Below are positions 46,870 through 58,446 of a DNA stretch of 64,000 nt, piece by piece. The notes below the pieces were generated by a model, which had not been told where the DNA came from, searched no databases, and saw only the letters and a list, made by a program, of their open reading frames with translations. This stretch comes from Entonaema liquescens (lineage: Eukaryota > Ascomycota > Sordariomycetes > Xylariales > Xylariaceae), in assembly GCA_902805475.1 (NCBI GenBank), contig CADCSX010000009.1:744001-808000 (forward strand), given 5' to 3'. The translations under genes were made by a program, and so were the position numbers. Position 1 is the stretch's first letter, and the number at the start of each line of letters is the position of its first letter.

Positions 46870-49080
46870 GTTTTAATCTTTATTAAAGTTTTTAAAAAAT
46901 TAATAATTATTTAACTATTAATTATAAAAAAATTAAAACTAATTTATTATACGATTAAATAAAGTTTATATTTGGAAAAAACATTAAAATTAATAAAATT
47001 ATATTTAAAAATAAAAATATAAAAATAAAAATTACAAAAATTAAAAAAAATTTAATATATAATATACATTAAAAAATTACGTTATAAACATAAAAAAACT
47101 ACAACCTTATTTATATTTTATAAAATAAGTTTAATCGGACTTAATGAAAAAAAAGTTTATTTTTTAAAAAAAAAATTTTAATTTTTTTAATTTTTTTTTA
47201 AAAAAAATAATATTTTATTTATTTTATTTATTTTATTTATTTTATTTATTTTATTTATTTTATTTATTTTATTTATTTTATTTTTTAAAATATAATTTTT
47301 ATAATTTTTAAAAAAAATTAAAATTTATATTATAATATTTAAAAATTATTATTATTAAATAAATTATAATTAAAAATTATTTAATAAATTAAAATTATAT
47401 TAAAATTATTTTTATTATTTTATAATAAAAAAATAATAATTATAATTTAATTATAAAATAATATATATTAATATAATAATAAAATAATAAATAATTATAT
47501 AATAATTATTATTATTTTATTTAAATATATAAAATTATTATTAAATATTATTAAATAATTATTAATTTTATTAAAAAATTTTATTATAAAATTTTTTTTA
47601 ATATTTTATTAATTATTTATTATTAATATAAAATTTTTAAAAAATTAATAATAAATAATTAATAAAAAACGATAAAATATTAAAAAATTTTATAATTACG
47701 TAATTATAATTATATATTTTATATTACGTATTTACGTATATTATAAAATTTTAATTATATAAAATTTTAATTTTATATTTTTAAATAAAATAAATATTAT
47801 ATATATTAATTTAATATATTATTAAAATTATTTTTAATTTTTTTTATAAAAAATTTATTATATAATAATAATAATAAAATAAAATTTATTAAAATTATTT
47901 TAATTATAAATACAATTATTAAAATTATAATTATAATTATAATTAATATTATAATTAAAATTATAAAAAATAAAAATTATAAATTTTTTATTATATTAAA
48001 TTATTTATTAATTATTTATTAATTTATTTTAATAAATTTTAATTTTAATTTAAATTATTAATATTTATATATTTATATATTTAAAATTTAAAAATTTAAT
48101 AATTTATATTAAAATTTAAAATATATTAATTTATATAATTTATTAATAATAATTATAAAATAAAAATTTAATATTATATTTATAAAATATTAAAATTAAT
48201 AATATTATTAAAAATAATTTTTATTTTATTATTTAATATTAATATTATATTATTTATTTTTTTATATATTTTAAAACGTTATATTATAATATTATAATTT
48301 TTAATATTTATAAATTATTATTTAATTATTATAATTTTATAAATATATAATAATATTATTATTATTTAAAATATTTTTATTTTATTATTTAAAATTAATA
48401 TAATAATTTTTAAAATTTTTATTTTTTTATATATTTATAATATATTATAATATTTTATTAATAAAAATATTATATTTATTATAATTAAATATATTATAAT
48501 TAAATTTTATTTTTAATTTAATTATAATATTAATAATTATTTTATATAAATAAATTTTTATTTATTTAATTAAAAATATTATTATATTAATTTTATTAAA
48601 TTATAATAAATATATTAATTATTTTTAATTTAATTTTAAATTAATTTATTTTAAATTATATAATTATATGTATTATTTAATTAATAATTAATTTAAAAAT
48701 ATTATAAATTTATATAATTTAAATTTATTAATTTTTTATTAATTTTTATTATAATTTTAAAAATTTAAATATAAAATATATTAATAATTAAATAATAATT
48801 ATATATATTATATTATAATATATATTTAATAATAAAATATTTATATATTATTATATTTAAAAAAAATATATATAAATTTTATTATTAAATTTTATTTATA
48901 AATATTAATAATTTAAAAAAAATTTAATAAAAAATATATAAAATAATATAAAATAATATTTAAATTTAATTATATAATTATATTTTTAATAATAAAAATA
49001 TTAATTAATTAATTTATTATAATATTATCATTTTTTAAAATAAAATAAAATAAAAAGTTTAAAGTTTTTTTTTTTATTTC
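46870..49080. repeat. 2.2-kb AT-only block, probable RIP-saturated repeat
   Basis: From 47161 to 49020 (1860 bases) I count only 12 G/C: five CG dinucleotides plus one isolated C and one isolated G. There is no ORF of note and no recognisable residual transposon motif. A 9-mer TTTTATTTA is repeated about seven times at 47213-47275. Such composition is typical of RIP end-products in Pezizomycotina. I could not find terminal repeats at the edges, so the original element type is unknown. Confidence 0.85.
47213..47275. repeat. Tandem 9-mer TTTTATTTA, about seven perfect copies
   Basis: Perfect tandem copies inside the AT-only block. The regularity contrasts with the irregular A/T text around it, suggesting expansion after base conversion. 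Confidence 0.9.
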
Positions 49081-49407
49081 GTTTAACGCATAATACGTTT
49101 TGAATCTATAATTCACTCAATTCTTTCGCTTTACAAGCAGAGGGGTATGCGCATTGACATTTTCAGGTTTTTTCCGAGTGTGAGCCCTGCTCAACCGTAT
49201 TACCATTCCTAATTTGTCTTATTAAACTACAAGTCCCGAGTTTCAAGCCTCGTTTACTTACTGAGAATCGAGAATAATACAAATCACATGTCATGAGACA
49301 CTAGACTAGTCTCATAGTGTGTTAGTTACAATAGCCCTGAGGCTTTCCATATGCTAATCGGATAATAAGTTGACCTAACACTATGTACTATACTCGCTAA
49401 TTCCAAT
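49081..49407. other. 3'-flank of the rhamnogalacturonan lyase gene
   Basis: Return to normal composition; no gene seen. Confidence 0.6.
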
Positions 49408-51476
49408 CTAGCTAAGCTCGAACCTCAGCGCATCATACTGCAAATATATCGTCCCTGGTAATAAAGCCGTCTCCGTATTCGTCGCATTAAACGGCAAACT
49501 CAATACGAGCTCATTTACTCCCTCCTTCAAAAGTTCCGTCGAAAATTCAAACTTCTTACCGAAATTTTGACAGACTACACTGCTCCGGACACCGCATGAG
49601 CCGCTCCGGTACGACGGGATGATCCACGTCTCCACATCTCGGCCGTTTGCGGCAACGGTGTAAGGTACATTAGAGTACTTTTCGTTCGGGAGTGACGCCC
49701 ATTTGTCGTTTCCGTTAGCTGTTTTCACTCCCGCAAGGTCGACTGTAAGTGTCGCCTTCTTGGCATCGACCAATTGATCGCTGGTGAGATTGAATTGGAC
49801 AGTCCAATTATTTACATTTTCGTAATACGGCTGCGGACGGAAGAAGTTAGATTTACCGGGGAAGAAACTCCAGTGTATGTAGTTGAAGTCCTCGGCCTCC
49901 TTGCTCTCTCCGATCTTGAACTGAACACCATCCGGGAAGTCGGTTGGGAAATCCCAATTTCCCCAGTACACGCGGTATTGCTCTGGTTGCAAGGGCTTCG
50001 ATGTGTCCGGTGCGTAGCCGTGCTTGTATTCACCAGCTGACTTATCAGGTACACCGATTCGCCAGATCTCTTTACCTGCACTCTCGGATTTCCATTGAAA
50101 CTTGAACGGGCTGTCACTCGCGGACTTTGAGACTTTGACGTCATCCTGGATGAACCAACCGAAGATACCATCAGCATACACAGTCAGCCTGTATGTACCT
50201 TCTTTGACTCTGGGGATCTCTACTACTCCAGTGTCGGGGTTCACATCGGCCCAGTACTGCAGACTGGACTGGTCGAAGACGTTCAGTTGAAAATCTTGCT
50301 TGTTCTCTGAGAGGACAGCAAGCGGCCGCTTTGCGCCTTCGGGCAATTCGATCGTGGCCTTGAACGTAGTTCTCTTAGATGACGGCGCATAGTTGGGCAC
50401 GTGCTGAGCGATGCTATCATAAAATTCGCTGTTCCATTCAGGATTTGCGTATTGCGCCGCGTCAGCCCTCAATTCAGCAAGTGTTGTCTTTGGTCCACCC
50501 TTGTTGAAATGGTAATACTGCGGTCCCCAAGTGCGATCAAAGCCATGGGTGATGTTTGGGACCGGGGCGCCGTGGTGACCAGACACCAAGTAGTTATACT
50601 ACGAATATCAGTATGAGTGCTACCGGTATTCCCGCTGGAAAACCATCGAAAAGGGGATGGAAAGCTTACAACTATACCATCCACAACTAAGTCGGAGTGC
50701 AACGGGCCTCCGTAGTATGTCTCCCGCGTGTTATGAACCAGCCAAGCACCATATGTATTTCCGTCGGAGCTGGTCGAACCGTCTGAGTACTGTCCGTGAA
50801 CATCATGATCGCGCCAAACCTCGGCAAAAGCATACTTCGTGAAGTAATCTGAGTACTGCTTTACATAGGGGTCATTCGTCGTGTTGCCGAGATATGTCGT
50901 TGCGTCTTGGACTGTAATGGCTCTCCTATTGGCATCAGATGAGGGAATGGGTGCCCAGTTACCCTCACTTCCGGAAAGATGAGTCCATAATTTCGTATTG
51001 GGTCTAAATAGCGTGCGTAACTCCCCAAGACCTCGGAGGAAAGGTGTCCTTTGGTTGAAGTATGTAACACGAGAGAAGAGATGCAAGCCAGTTTCGCCTT
51101 CTCGCAAGAACCAGTACTGCTCTAATGTCTGGTTGGTGGATGCATAGGTGTCACTCATTACAACACCGCCATACGGTGTTCCCGTAGAGTCAGTACCCTT
51201 AATGAGCTTAAACCGAGCAGTACCCCCCGGAGTCCAAAATCCGCTAGGGATACAAGAGCAATCAAGATATGGCCCTCTTCCTGCGCTTCCGCTCGATGCA
51301 CCAAGCAAATCCTGTTTTCCAAGCGATAGTTGAGTAACTGCCCCGTTACTTTTGCTCACAGCTACTGACAGATCGTCATTTCGTAGGATATACTGGGTTC
51401 TGGTCTCTGAGGCATCTAAAAGCGCCTTGACCCGGGAGGCAAGAATGGCGAAGGCCAACGCCTTCAACGACACCAT
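49408..51476 (-). CDS. Rhamnogalacturonan lyase, polysaccharide lyase family 4, secreted
   Basis: Exons 51476-50670 and 50598-49408, giving 665 aa. A cleavable signal peptide (MVSLKALAFAILASRVKALL) indicates secretion. The body matches fungal PL4: an N-terminal catalytic beta-sandwich domain (YILRNDDLSVAVSKSNG, CIPSGFWTPGGTARFKLIKG), a middle fibronectin-III-like domain (VEIPRVKEGTYRLTVYADG), and a C-terminal CBM-like domain ending LLPGTIYLQYDALRFEL. PL4 enzymes cleave the Rha-GalA bond of the rhamnogalacturonan I backbone by beta-elimination. The intron is GTAAGC...TAG and keeps frame into YNYLVSGHHG. Several N-glycosylation sequons are present. Divergent from a pectin methylesterase, so co-regulation by pectin-responsive factors is plausible. 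Confidence 0.94.
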
Positions 51477-52383
51477 TTTGTCAACGTAAAGTTCAATTCA
51501 GAATATATTTCACACCAAGTCGCGCGCCGGGGCTGAGGAGACATAGTCAAATACGGGGGAGAATAGCGCCATATCTCTTCTACATAAATGCTCGGGTGTA
51601 GTCGCCAATTCTTGCGAGGTCTAGACTACCTAGCAGATTGTACCTGCATCAATTATAGATATTTCGGTCTCTCTTGAACCGAAATAGTATCTATACGGAA
51701 ATATTATGAACGATTTTATACGTATAATTGCAGAAAGCGGGGGATCTTGGCTACGCACTGTTACATAGTTGATCGAAATAGGTTAAATGCTATGGTTCTT
51801 GGTCCGCGGCCTCTTATGGATCATGCCTTTTCATTTTGGCAAAGTAAACATGACAATGGCTATTAAATCATATTGATCTAATTAACTTAAGCTGTGATAT
51901 AAATATAGATCTGTCTAGGTTAGTAGACACTCCTTTGGATGATGGTTCAGGAAAGTATTAGCTAAAGCTTCGATTCATCAATTTAATTGCGTGAGTTACA
52001 TACTCTTGCTTCGCTTAAAGTGAGATAGTTAGGTAGCTACCTCTGTTTACCATCAACCTGACTTACTGTCATTCATGTTAAATCCAATATCAATACCTTA
52101 TCCCACCGGCATTATCATGACATCTATGGCTTAATTCTATGAGCCAGTATTTACCAACCCCACTTACGACTTTTTATGTGTGATTTATCCCATCAATCAT
52201 AGCCAACATCCAAATGGGAGACTATGTCTTCAGCCATGCCATCAACAATATATCTATCGTATAACTACTGGCTTAATTTCACGTAAAACAACACCTAACG
52301 ATTTATATATAAAATAACCATTTCCCTGGTGGTTCTAGTAATAAATGGTTTTGCTTTGCAAGTAGTTATCTTAGATTATCAAG
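51477..52383. promoter_or_regulatory. Shared divergent promoter of PL4 lyase and CE8 esterase genes
   Basis: About 0.9 kb separates the two start codons and no other gene is seen. It is AT-leaning with several ATTAA and TACCT motifs. I did not identify a proven regulator site. Confidence 0.5.
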
Positions 52384-53583
52384 ATGTTAGCATCCAGGGC
52401 GGCTCTCATAACAAAACTTGTTTATGCTTGCTTCATTTCGTTGACTTTTCTAGCCGGTATATCAAATGCGGTACCTATAGCACCGGCCCTGGGGAGCTTC
52501 TGTAGGTAACCAGATCATATTATAGGCCAATTCTGATTGCACTTTTCTGAAAGCTCTATAGCCCCTGCCGAGGACTTTTCTGGGAAAGCCGACGCCGTTA
52601 AGGTGAAAGCCACGGAGCCCGCCGCTGGTGATTATATTATATCACAATCTCCCATCGAGGGTAAATCCGTCTACGCAACCTTCAGCGCGGCCATCGCCGC
52701 CATTCAGAAAGTGTCAAGCACCCAGGTCGTAACTGTATTCGTCTACCCAGGTACCTACAAAGAGCAGATCGTCTTCAACCGTTCCGGCACCACCATCTTC
52801 CGGGGGTACACCGAAGACGCAACCTCCAACGCCCACAACCAAGTCACCATCCAGAACAGCCGTGGCGTCGATACCCATGCCGATCAGAGCAACTCTGACT
52901 CCGCGACTCTGTATTCCCGCGCATCGGACATCCAGCTTCACAACATCAATCTGAACAACGTCTTCGGGAAGACCCGCAACTTCGCTTCCCTAGGCTTTGC
53001 TATCGGTAACAACGGTCGCGCTGCCTTTTACGGATGCCAGGTCACCGGGAACCAGGATACGTTCGATACAAATGCCGGGACAAGCGTGTTTGCGTACAAT
53101 ACGTTGATCGAGGGGTCTGTTGATTTCATCTGGGGCGCTGGGTCGGCTTACCTCCTCAACTGTACTATTGTGCCGAACACTAAGGGCGGATACATTGCAG
53201 CAATGAAGCGAGCGTCGGCCAGCACCCCTGGTGGTCTTGTGTTTGATCAATCGACCATTGCCGCGACGGCGGACGCATCACCCGGATCCGTCTTTCTAGG
53301 CCGCCCGTATAATCAGTATTCCCGGGTCGCATATATCAAAACGTATCTGGACGACTCGATCTCACCAGCAGGATGGTCTGTCTGGTCAAAGACGGACCCG
53401 CGAACTGACGGGGTTTTACTCGGCGAGTATCAGAACTACGGACCTGGGGCGGGTACCAGTGCTCGAGCCTCTTTCTCACGGCAGCTTTCTAAAGCTGATG
53501 CCGCACAGTTCCAACTTGCCGGTTTTTTCTCTTCACAGGGGACGTCATGGTGGGTGAATCATATCCGATCCACGCGTCTCTAA
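52384..53583 (+). CDS. Pectin methylesterase, CE8, secreted
   Basis: Exons 52384-52505 and 52554-53583, giving 383 aa. It demethylates homogalacturonan, opening it to pectate lyases and polygalacturonases. The N-terminus has a long hydrophobic signal (about residues 10-30). The right-handed beta-helix body shows the CE8 signatures GYTED, a Gln-containing GNQDTFDT (catalytic Asp), VDFIWGAG (nucleophile Asp) and LGRPYNQYS (Arg). The 48-nt intron (GTAACC...AAAG) is short but restores frame; without it the first exon stops at once. The start at 52384 is chosen because it supplies the signal peptide. Confidence 0.93.
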
Positions 53584-54036
53584 GCTAACTGCTGAGGTAG
53601 GATTAACATGACAGATGTAAGGACAGCGCCATTCAAACTGTAGTTTGTCATGATATGCTCTTTTTCGCCATAATCTCATCGTATTAGTTATCGATGCAAG
53701 ATGAATAGGATGCTAAGAGTCGACGATTTTATTGGATGATAACTCAGTCACCGAGGCTAACTCGTATCATTCATGGTGCAAACATCATTGTTTGCTGTCT
53801 TGGAATCTTGGAACTAAGGAGACTAGTGTCCTAAAAATATTATAACAAACAGGAGCTATAAGTGACTACAATGCCTTTATTGGACGACCTTTGTCACCGA
53901 GTTCTAAGGACTAAGGGTTAGGCGTTTTCCTTCCATCTACTATATCCCCTAGGGCAAGGAATTATAAATATCTAGGTCGAAGGACGGAAATCTTAGATTT
54001 ATTCCTTTCTTCCTCATAGAAATTCCTGGATAAAAC
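53584..54036. other. Intergenic, 3' of pectin methylesterase
   Basis: No gene seen. Confidence 0.6.
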
Positions 54037-54231
54037 ATGCCCGACACCAATAACAACGTCGTCATCATGGACGGAAAGAACGAGACCAACAAGAGCCTGA
54101 GCAAAGTCGGCAAGATCGGAAAGATTGGCAAGAGGATCGGCGTGAAAATCGTCAAGACGATTAAAGGTGCTATATACATCGTGATCATCGGCACTCTCGG
54201 ATTTGTTGTTCTATATGTCCAAGACTGGTAG
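54037..54231 (+). CDS. Possible 64-aa single-pass membrane peptide
   Basis: Short ORF with good start context (AAAACATGC). A polar, Asn-rich N-terminus is followed by a Lys/Gly/Ile repeat (KVGKIGKIGKRIGVKIVK) and a hydrophobic segment (AIYIVIIGTLGFVVLYV) that could span a membrane, ending QDW. I recognise no family. It could be an orphan small protein or chance; an opposite-strand ORF covers the same span and weakens the case. No neighbour gives a functional hint. Confidence 0.3.
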   Translation: MPDTNNNVVIMDGKNETNKSLSKVGKIGKIGKRIGVKIVKTIKGAIYIVIIGTLGFVVLYVQDW

Positions 54232-54636
54232 ATCAGGGGTATCATCATGACTTTCGGCTACTACGGTCCTCGATGAAACTCCCAGAAAGGACTTGAGGGT
54301 TTTCTCCAATATACATATTTCTATCACCACTAACATTGCGTGTTCATTTGTACGTACTAGTCGTAAGATTATTGTGACTATTGTGAGAGTTGTCTTTCGA
54401 GCCTGAATTACTTGACTAATGCCCCCGTTATCAACATAGAACCATCACTTCACATATAATTGTGGGTTACTCAATCACGACAACAGCCTGGAGCATATTG
54501 TACGACAGCACGAAGTTCATATCTTGCTATCTCCAATAGGCGTAACCTTCTATCCCTTACATCACACCAATAGGTAGAGACTCAGTACCTACATAGTAGT
54601 CTCAACCCGTAAGGCTCACAACCTCTCCCTTGATCG
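54232..54636. other. Intergenic, 3' of the short-chain dehydrogenase gene
   Basis: No gene seen. Confidence 0.6.
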
Positions 54637-55498
54637 TCACGGCTTCCCCATAAACGTCTCCACAATCTTCTGGAACGGGACTCTCTTGGGGCCCTCGAGG
54701 ACTTCAAAGCGCTCCTTGACGTGGCCCACGGGGATCTCCTCGTCGCCCCTGACCAGGCCCGCCCAGGCCTCGTCCGTGAACTGCTCCACCGGGATGCCGA
54801 TGTCGCCCTGCCCGATCTTCACGAGCTCCGCCTGCTGCGAGTGCAGCTCCGTCTTCACGGCCGGGGGCAGGATCTCGATGACTCGGATGTGCTTGCTGCC
54901 TTCGTCGTAGGAGAGTTGCGCGCGGATGGACCAGAGCAGCGAGTGCAGCGCCGCCTTGGTCGCGCAGTAGTTGCCGCAGCGCGGGAGCGGGACTAGGGCG
55001 AGCCCGGACGTCACGGCGACGAGAGCCGCGGGTTTCGGCGCGCGCGCCTGTAGGTGCGGCAGTAAATAGGTGATCAGATACAAGTACGAAGTGTAATTCG
55101 TGCCTAGCTCTTGTATCGTGCGGGGCAGGTCGATCTCCCTGGGTTTGGAGAAGTCTAGAGTTCGCTGGATGCCCGAGTTGAGGATGACGGCATCGATGTC
55201 AGGGTACTTGGCGGTGATACTATGCGCACCGGTCAACCAGTCGGATCGGATATTGTCCTAATCTTGGACGGGTTGCTTACTCTTTAGCCCACGTCTCGAT
55301 CTTGTCAAACTCGGTAATGTCGAATTGCGACCCTGCGGCCTTATCTGACCCGTGCTTGGCTACGAATGCGTCGAGCCTTTCCTTCCGACGACCGACGCCG
55401 ATGACGAAGATGCCGTTCTCGATCATACGCTCCGCCAGCGCCAGGCCAATCCCGGCTGTAGCGCCGACTAATAGGACGTTTTTATACGGGAAGGTCAT
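54637..55498 (-). CDS. Short-chain dehydrogenase/reductase (DltE-like)
   Basis: Exons 55498-55281 and 55219-54637 (61-nt intron), giving 266 aa, normal for a classical SDR. The N-terminal Rossmann motif is GATAGIGLA, with GRRKERL after strand 2 suggesting NADP(H) preference. The NSG motif (LNSG) follows, then catalytic Ser (AVTSGLA) and Tyr-Lys (YCATKAA). Close relatives are annotated as DltE-like oxidoreductases; the substrate cannot be told. The alternative GATTAG acceptor would not keep frame, whereas GCATAG does. The second exon is notably G+C- and CpG-rich relative to surrounding DNA. Confidence 0.88.
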
Positions 55499-56726
55499 TT
55501 TTTTTTTCTTCTATTATGACTCTAAGTAGAAGTGTTTAAGCCGAATAATTGGTATAAATGTTAAATAGTTGGTCTTTTCTGTACACTAGGTAGATATCAA
55601 TGACGATGGTGAAGTTCTCCAGACGTTTACTAGGAATAGTTACATGGTATATCCCAAGATTCAACAAAGCTATTCCCCCCCTTCCCCCCCCCTCTACTTT
55701 ATCTGCTAAGCGCACATCTGCCCGACAAGCTAAAGTGGGATAGACGCGAATGTTACGTCCTATACTAAACAAAGCGCCTGTTCGGGAGATGCATACGGGA
55801 CACATCAACATCTCCTATTTCCACATGGTGTCATGGATTACCTAGGGTATACCCCACAGTCAAGCTTGGAATATTACATAGTAACGACTTACCCCAATGG
55901 CATTCCATATCGGCAGCTTTGTATTCAACCGTCATTGGCTAAGTAGTATACCCTCTAAGGTAGTGCCGTTCTTTAGGGTCGTTTTGCCAAGATATCTCCC
56001 CTGTCGACCCAGACCCGTCAAAATTCGGTAGTCGAAATGCTTTCATCGCGAATAAGCATGTGGGAGTAGTCGATCTTGGATCTGTGTAACTCGAAGTTCT
56101 TACTTATATACCAATATATATATATAGAACTATACATTTGTTGGGGATGGTTAGAATTGGATCCCAGGGCCCTCGAGAAGATCTATCACAGCCTAATCAC
56201 AAGTATATTGACTTCTAGTGACGTTTGTAACTGCTAAGAACGCATAGTTAATGCATAAGAGATAAGATCTACTGATTAAAGCTTCAGTTTTTAAGCATAT
56301 TGATGTCTTAGTAGGGTTTCCAGTTACCCGGATTGTAACCTATCGCAGGATCTAACAGCGAGGAGTTGCAGTCTCGACCACGTGGCATTCATCTCATACA
56401 TATGGCTTTCTATCGCTTTAAACTTAATACACCGTCTTAATCTCTAGTTTTGGGGCTTAAGAAGATAGTCCCAAGTATTTAAATTCAGCGCGGACACCAC
56501 CGAGATAATCCATTGTGGGGAAATCAGGCGCCAGGAACGAAGCCTGGTGTAGTTACGAGGCAAAATAAACTCATATATACGTCCGAGTAGGCTCAATAAT
56601 CAGTACTGCAAATATAACAATTTTTGATCGGCTAGATAACCGAGCTTTCGCTATTTACAAACTGGCCGAACCAAGTAACTTTTCTTTTTCGTTCCAGTCA
56701 AACAGTTAGTGACCTTTTCCACGCCT
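55499..56726. other. Intergenic, upstream of SDR and 3' of acetyl xylan esterase
   Basis: About 1.2 kb with no supported gene. C-runs lie near 55675-55691 and a TATATA run near 56108-56125. Confidence 0.55.
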
Positions 56727-57815
56727 TTAAACAAGACCGAAGAATGCGAGATCGTCGTTCTGGTGAACGGGCACGGTGTGGCCGACACCCTGGGCGCTGT
56801 ATCCGACGAGCTGGGCTGTCGTGGCGGTGCCGTCGCCGTAGATGGTCTGGGTGTATCCGCTCTGAGGGGTGTTTGGGGTGTCCTTTTTGGTGGTGAGGCC
56901 CAAGACGTCAGACCACTGCTTGAGTGTCTCTTGGTCTGTTTTTAAGATTAGCTTTTTGCACTACGTATTTTGTTGATTTAAGGCTTACAGTTGGGGTATC
57001 GCAGGGTGCTATCAGCAGTTCCGTGCCAGCTATGGGATAGATAGTCGTTAGTTCAAGTAGCTCAAAACATAGGTAGTTATAACTCAGGTAAGGTTTGTCT
57101 TACACTAGAACTCGGGGACGGGGGCCAGTGTATCCTGGGTAGTAGGATCGCACTAGGTCACCCCATTGAGCAGCCGTCTTGGTACTCTGTCCGTTGGCAC
57201 ACTGGTTGTTCCATCCCGGGGGGTCCTGAGTGGCAGTAGAGCCGGGAACAGCGAAGCATCCGTCAGGTACACCGGAGTAGATGGATCCGGCCTTGAATAC
57301 GTCGGGGTAGGCTCCGAGAAGGACGTTGGTCATCATGGCACCAGAGCTGGTCCCAGTGACAAATGTCCTGTTTGCGTCTCCGCCATATTTCTCCACGGCG
57401 TACTTGACCATGTTGGCAATGGTCTGACTGTCACCACCACCATCGTGCTTCAAGGCTACACGAACTCAGTTAACAATGTCCTTATCATAGTAAAAGGTTA
57501 ACGATCCACGAAGAGAGACGTACTGGCGTCGGAAGCGACGTCAAAGCAGCCACCGCCAGACTTAGAGTTGGGGTAGATCAAGATGAAGCCGTGCTGGTCA
57601 GCTAATGGCGCGTAGCGAGACTCGGAGAAGTATCCCTGAGCTGAACCTTGGCAGTGGTGTACAGCTACGATAATGGGTGCTGGGGTCTTGAGGTTCTTCG
57701 GCACATACGAGTACATGCCCAGCTTCGTGGGAGTGCCGCTGAAGTCGTTGACCTTAGAGAGGGATTGGCAGCTGCCAAGCGCAACCAAAGTTGCGAGCGT
57801 CGACAAGACCTTCAT
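56727..57815 (-). CDS. Acetyl xylan esterase, CE1, secreted
   Basis: Four exons: 57815-57524, 57455-57104, 57029-56989 (41 nt) and 56935-56727, giving 297 aa. The start at 57815 gives a signal peptide (MKVLSTLATLVALGSCQS); an in-frame ATG at 57872 would precede it with a non-signal stretch. The alpha/beta-hydrolase nucleophile is GTSSGAM (Ser), with the Asp in WHGTAD and the His in GVGHTVPVH. The enzyme removes acetyl groups from xylan, aiding xylanases. No cellulose-binding module is seen; the protein stops soon after the catalytic His. All four junctions are GT-AG with consistent phase. Confidence 0.94.
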
Positions 57816-58446
57816 GTTGCTGTTCTTTTCAAGAGCCGGTATTAACTTAGACGTCCCAGTAGTTTCTCTCAAAGAATCACGTCAAAAATCCGAGGGCGAT
57901 TCCCAAGGTAAATAAGCATTTCGATTCCGTTCACCCTACCTAGGTCAGTCTTGTAGACGTCTCATGTGACCACTGCCATTTCCCCGGATGTCTCCTTTGC
58001 GTGTTCTTCCCTTAGGCTAATCTACTAGTTGGCAAATTCATCGTGGCCGGCCTCATTCCGAAAACGGAAAACGGATCGTTCGGTTAATGAGTAGGTAGCA
58101 TTACTTTTGCGGAGAAGTTGGGGAATAGGAGCACAAGTGGCAATCCTGACGCGTCTAAGGCCACTGATATTGAAACATATAAAGTCAAAACGCCGCGACG
58201 TTCTAGGTCGAGTCGTCCACATAAACCTTCTCGGCTAAATACGAAATAGCTACACCCAACGTGGCGTTGCGTCCGGGAGCCTCCAAGTTGAATACTAATA
58301 TTAATTAGCTTACAAAAATAACAGGTAGCGCATTACCAGGCTCATTTGCTTTGCTCGGAAATAGTCTAATTCAGCCTCCACGATTACCTTTCCCATCCCA
58401 TGGAATGAAGTATCTATTCCAATTGGTCTTCATAGCGTGACATCTA
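57816..58446. other. Intergenic, upstream of acetyl xylan esterase
   Basis: Contains the presumed esterase promoter; no gene seen. Confidence 0.6.

Noticed and set aside
46870..49080. AT block as mitochondrial insertion or centromere
   Set aside because: No mitochondrial gene fragments or tRNAs are visible, and 2.2 kb is too short and isolated for a typical filamentous-fungal regional centromere; RIP product is simpler.
57816..57872. Earlier ATG at 57872 for the acetyl xylan esterase
   Set aside because: It would place a polar 19-residue stretch before an obvious signal peptide.
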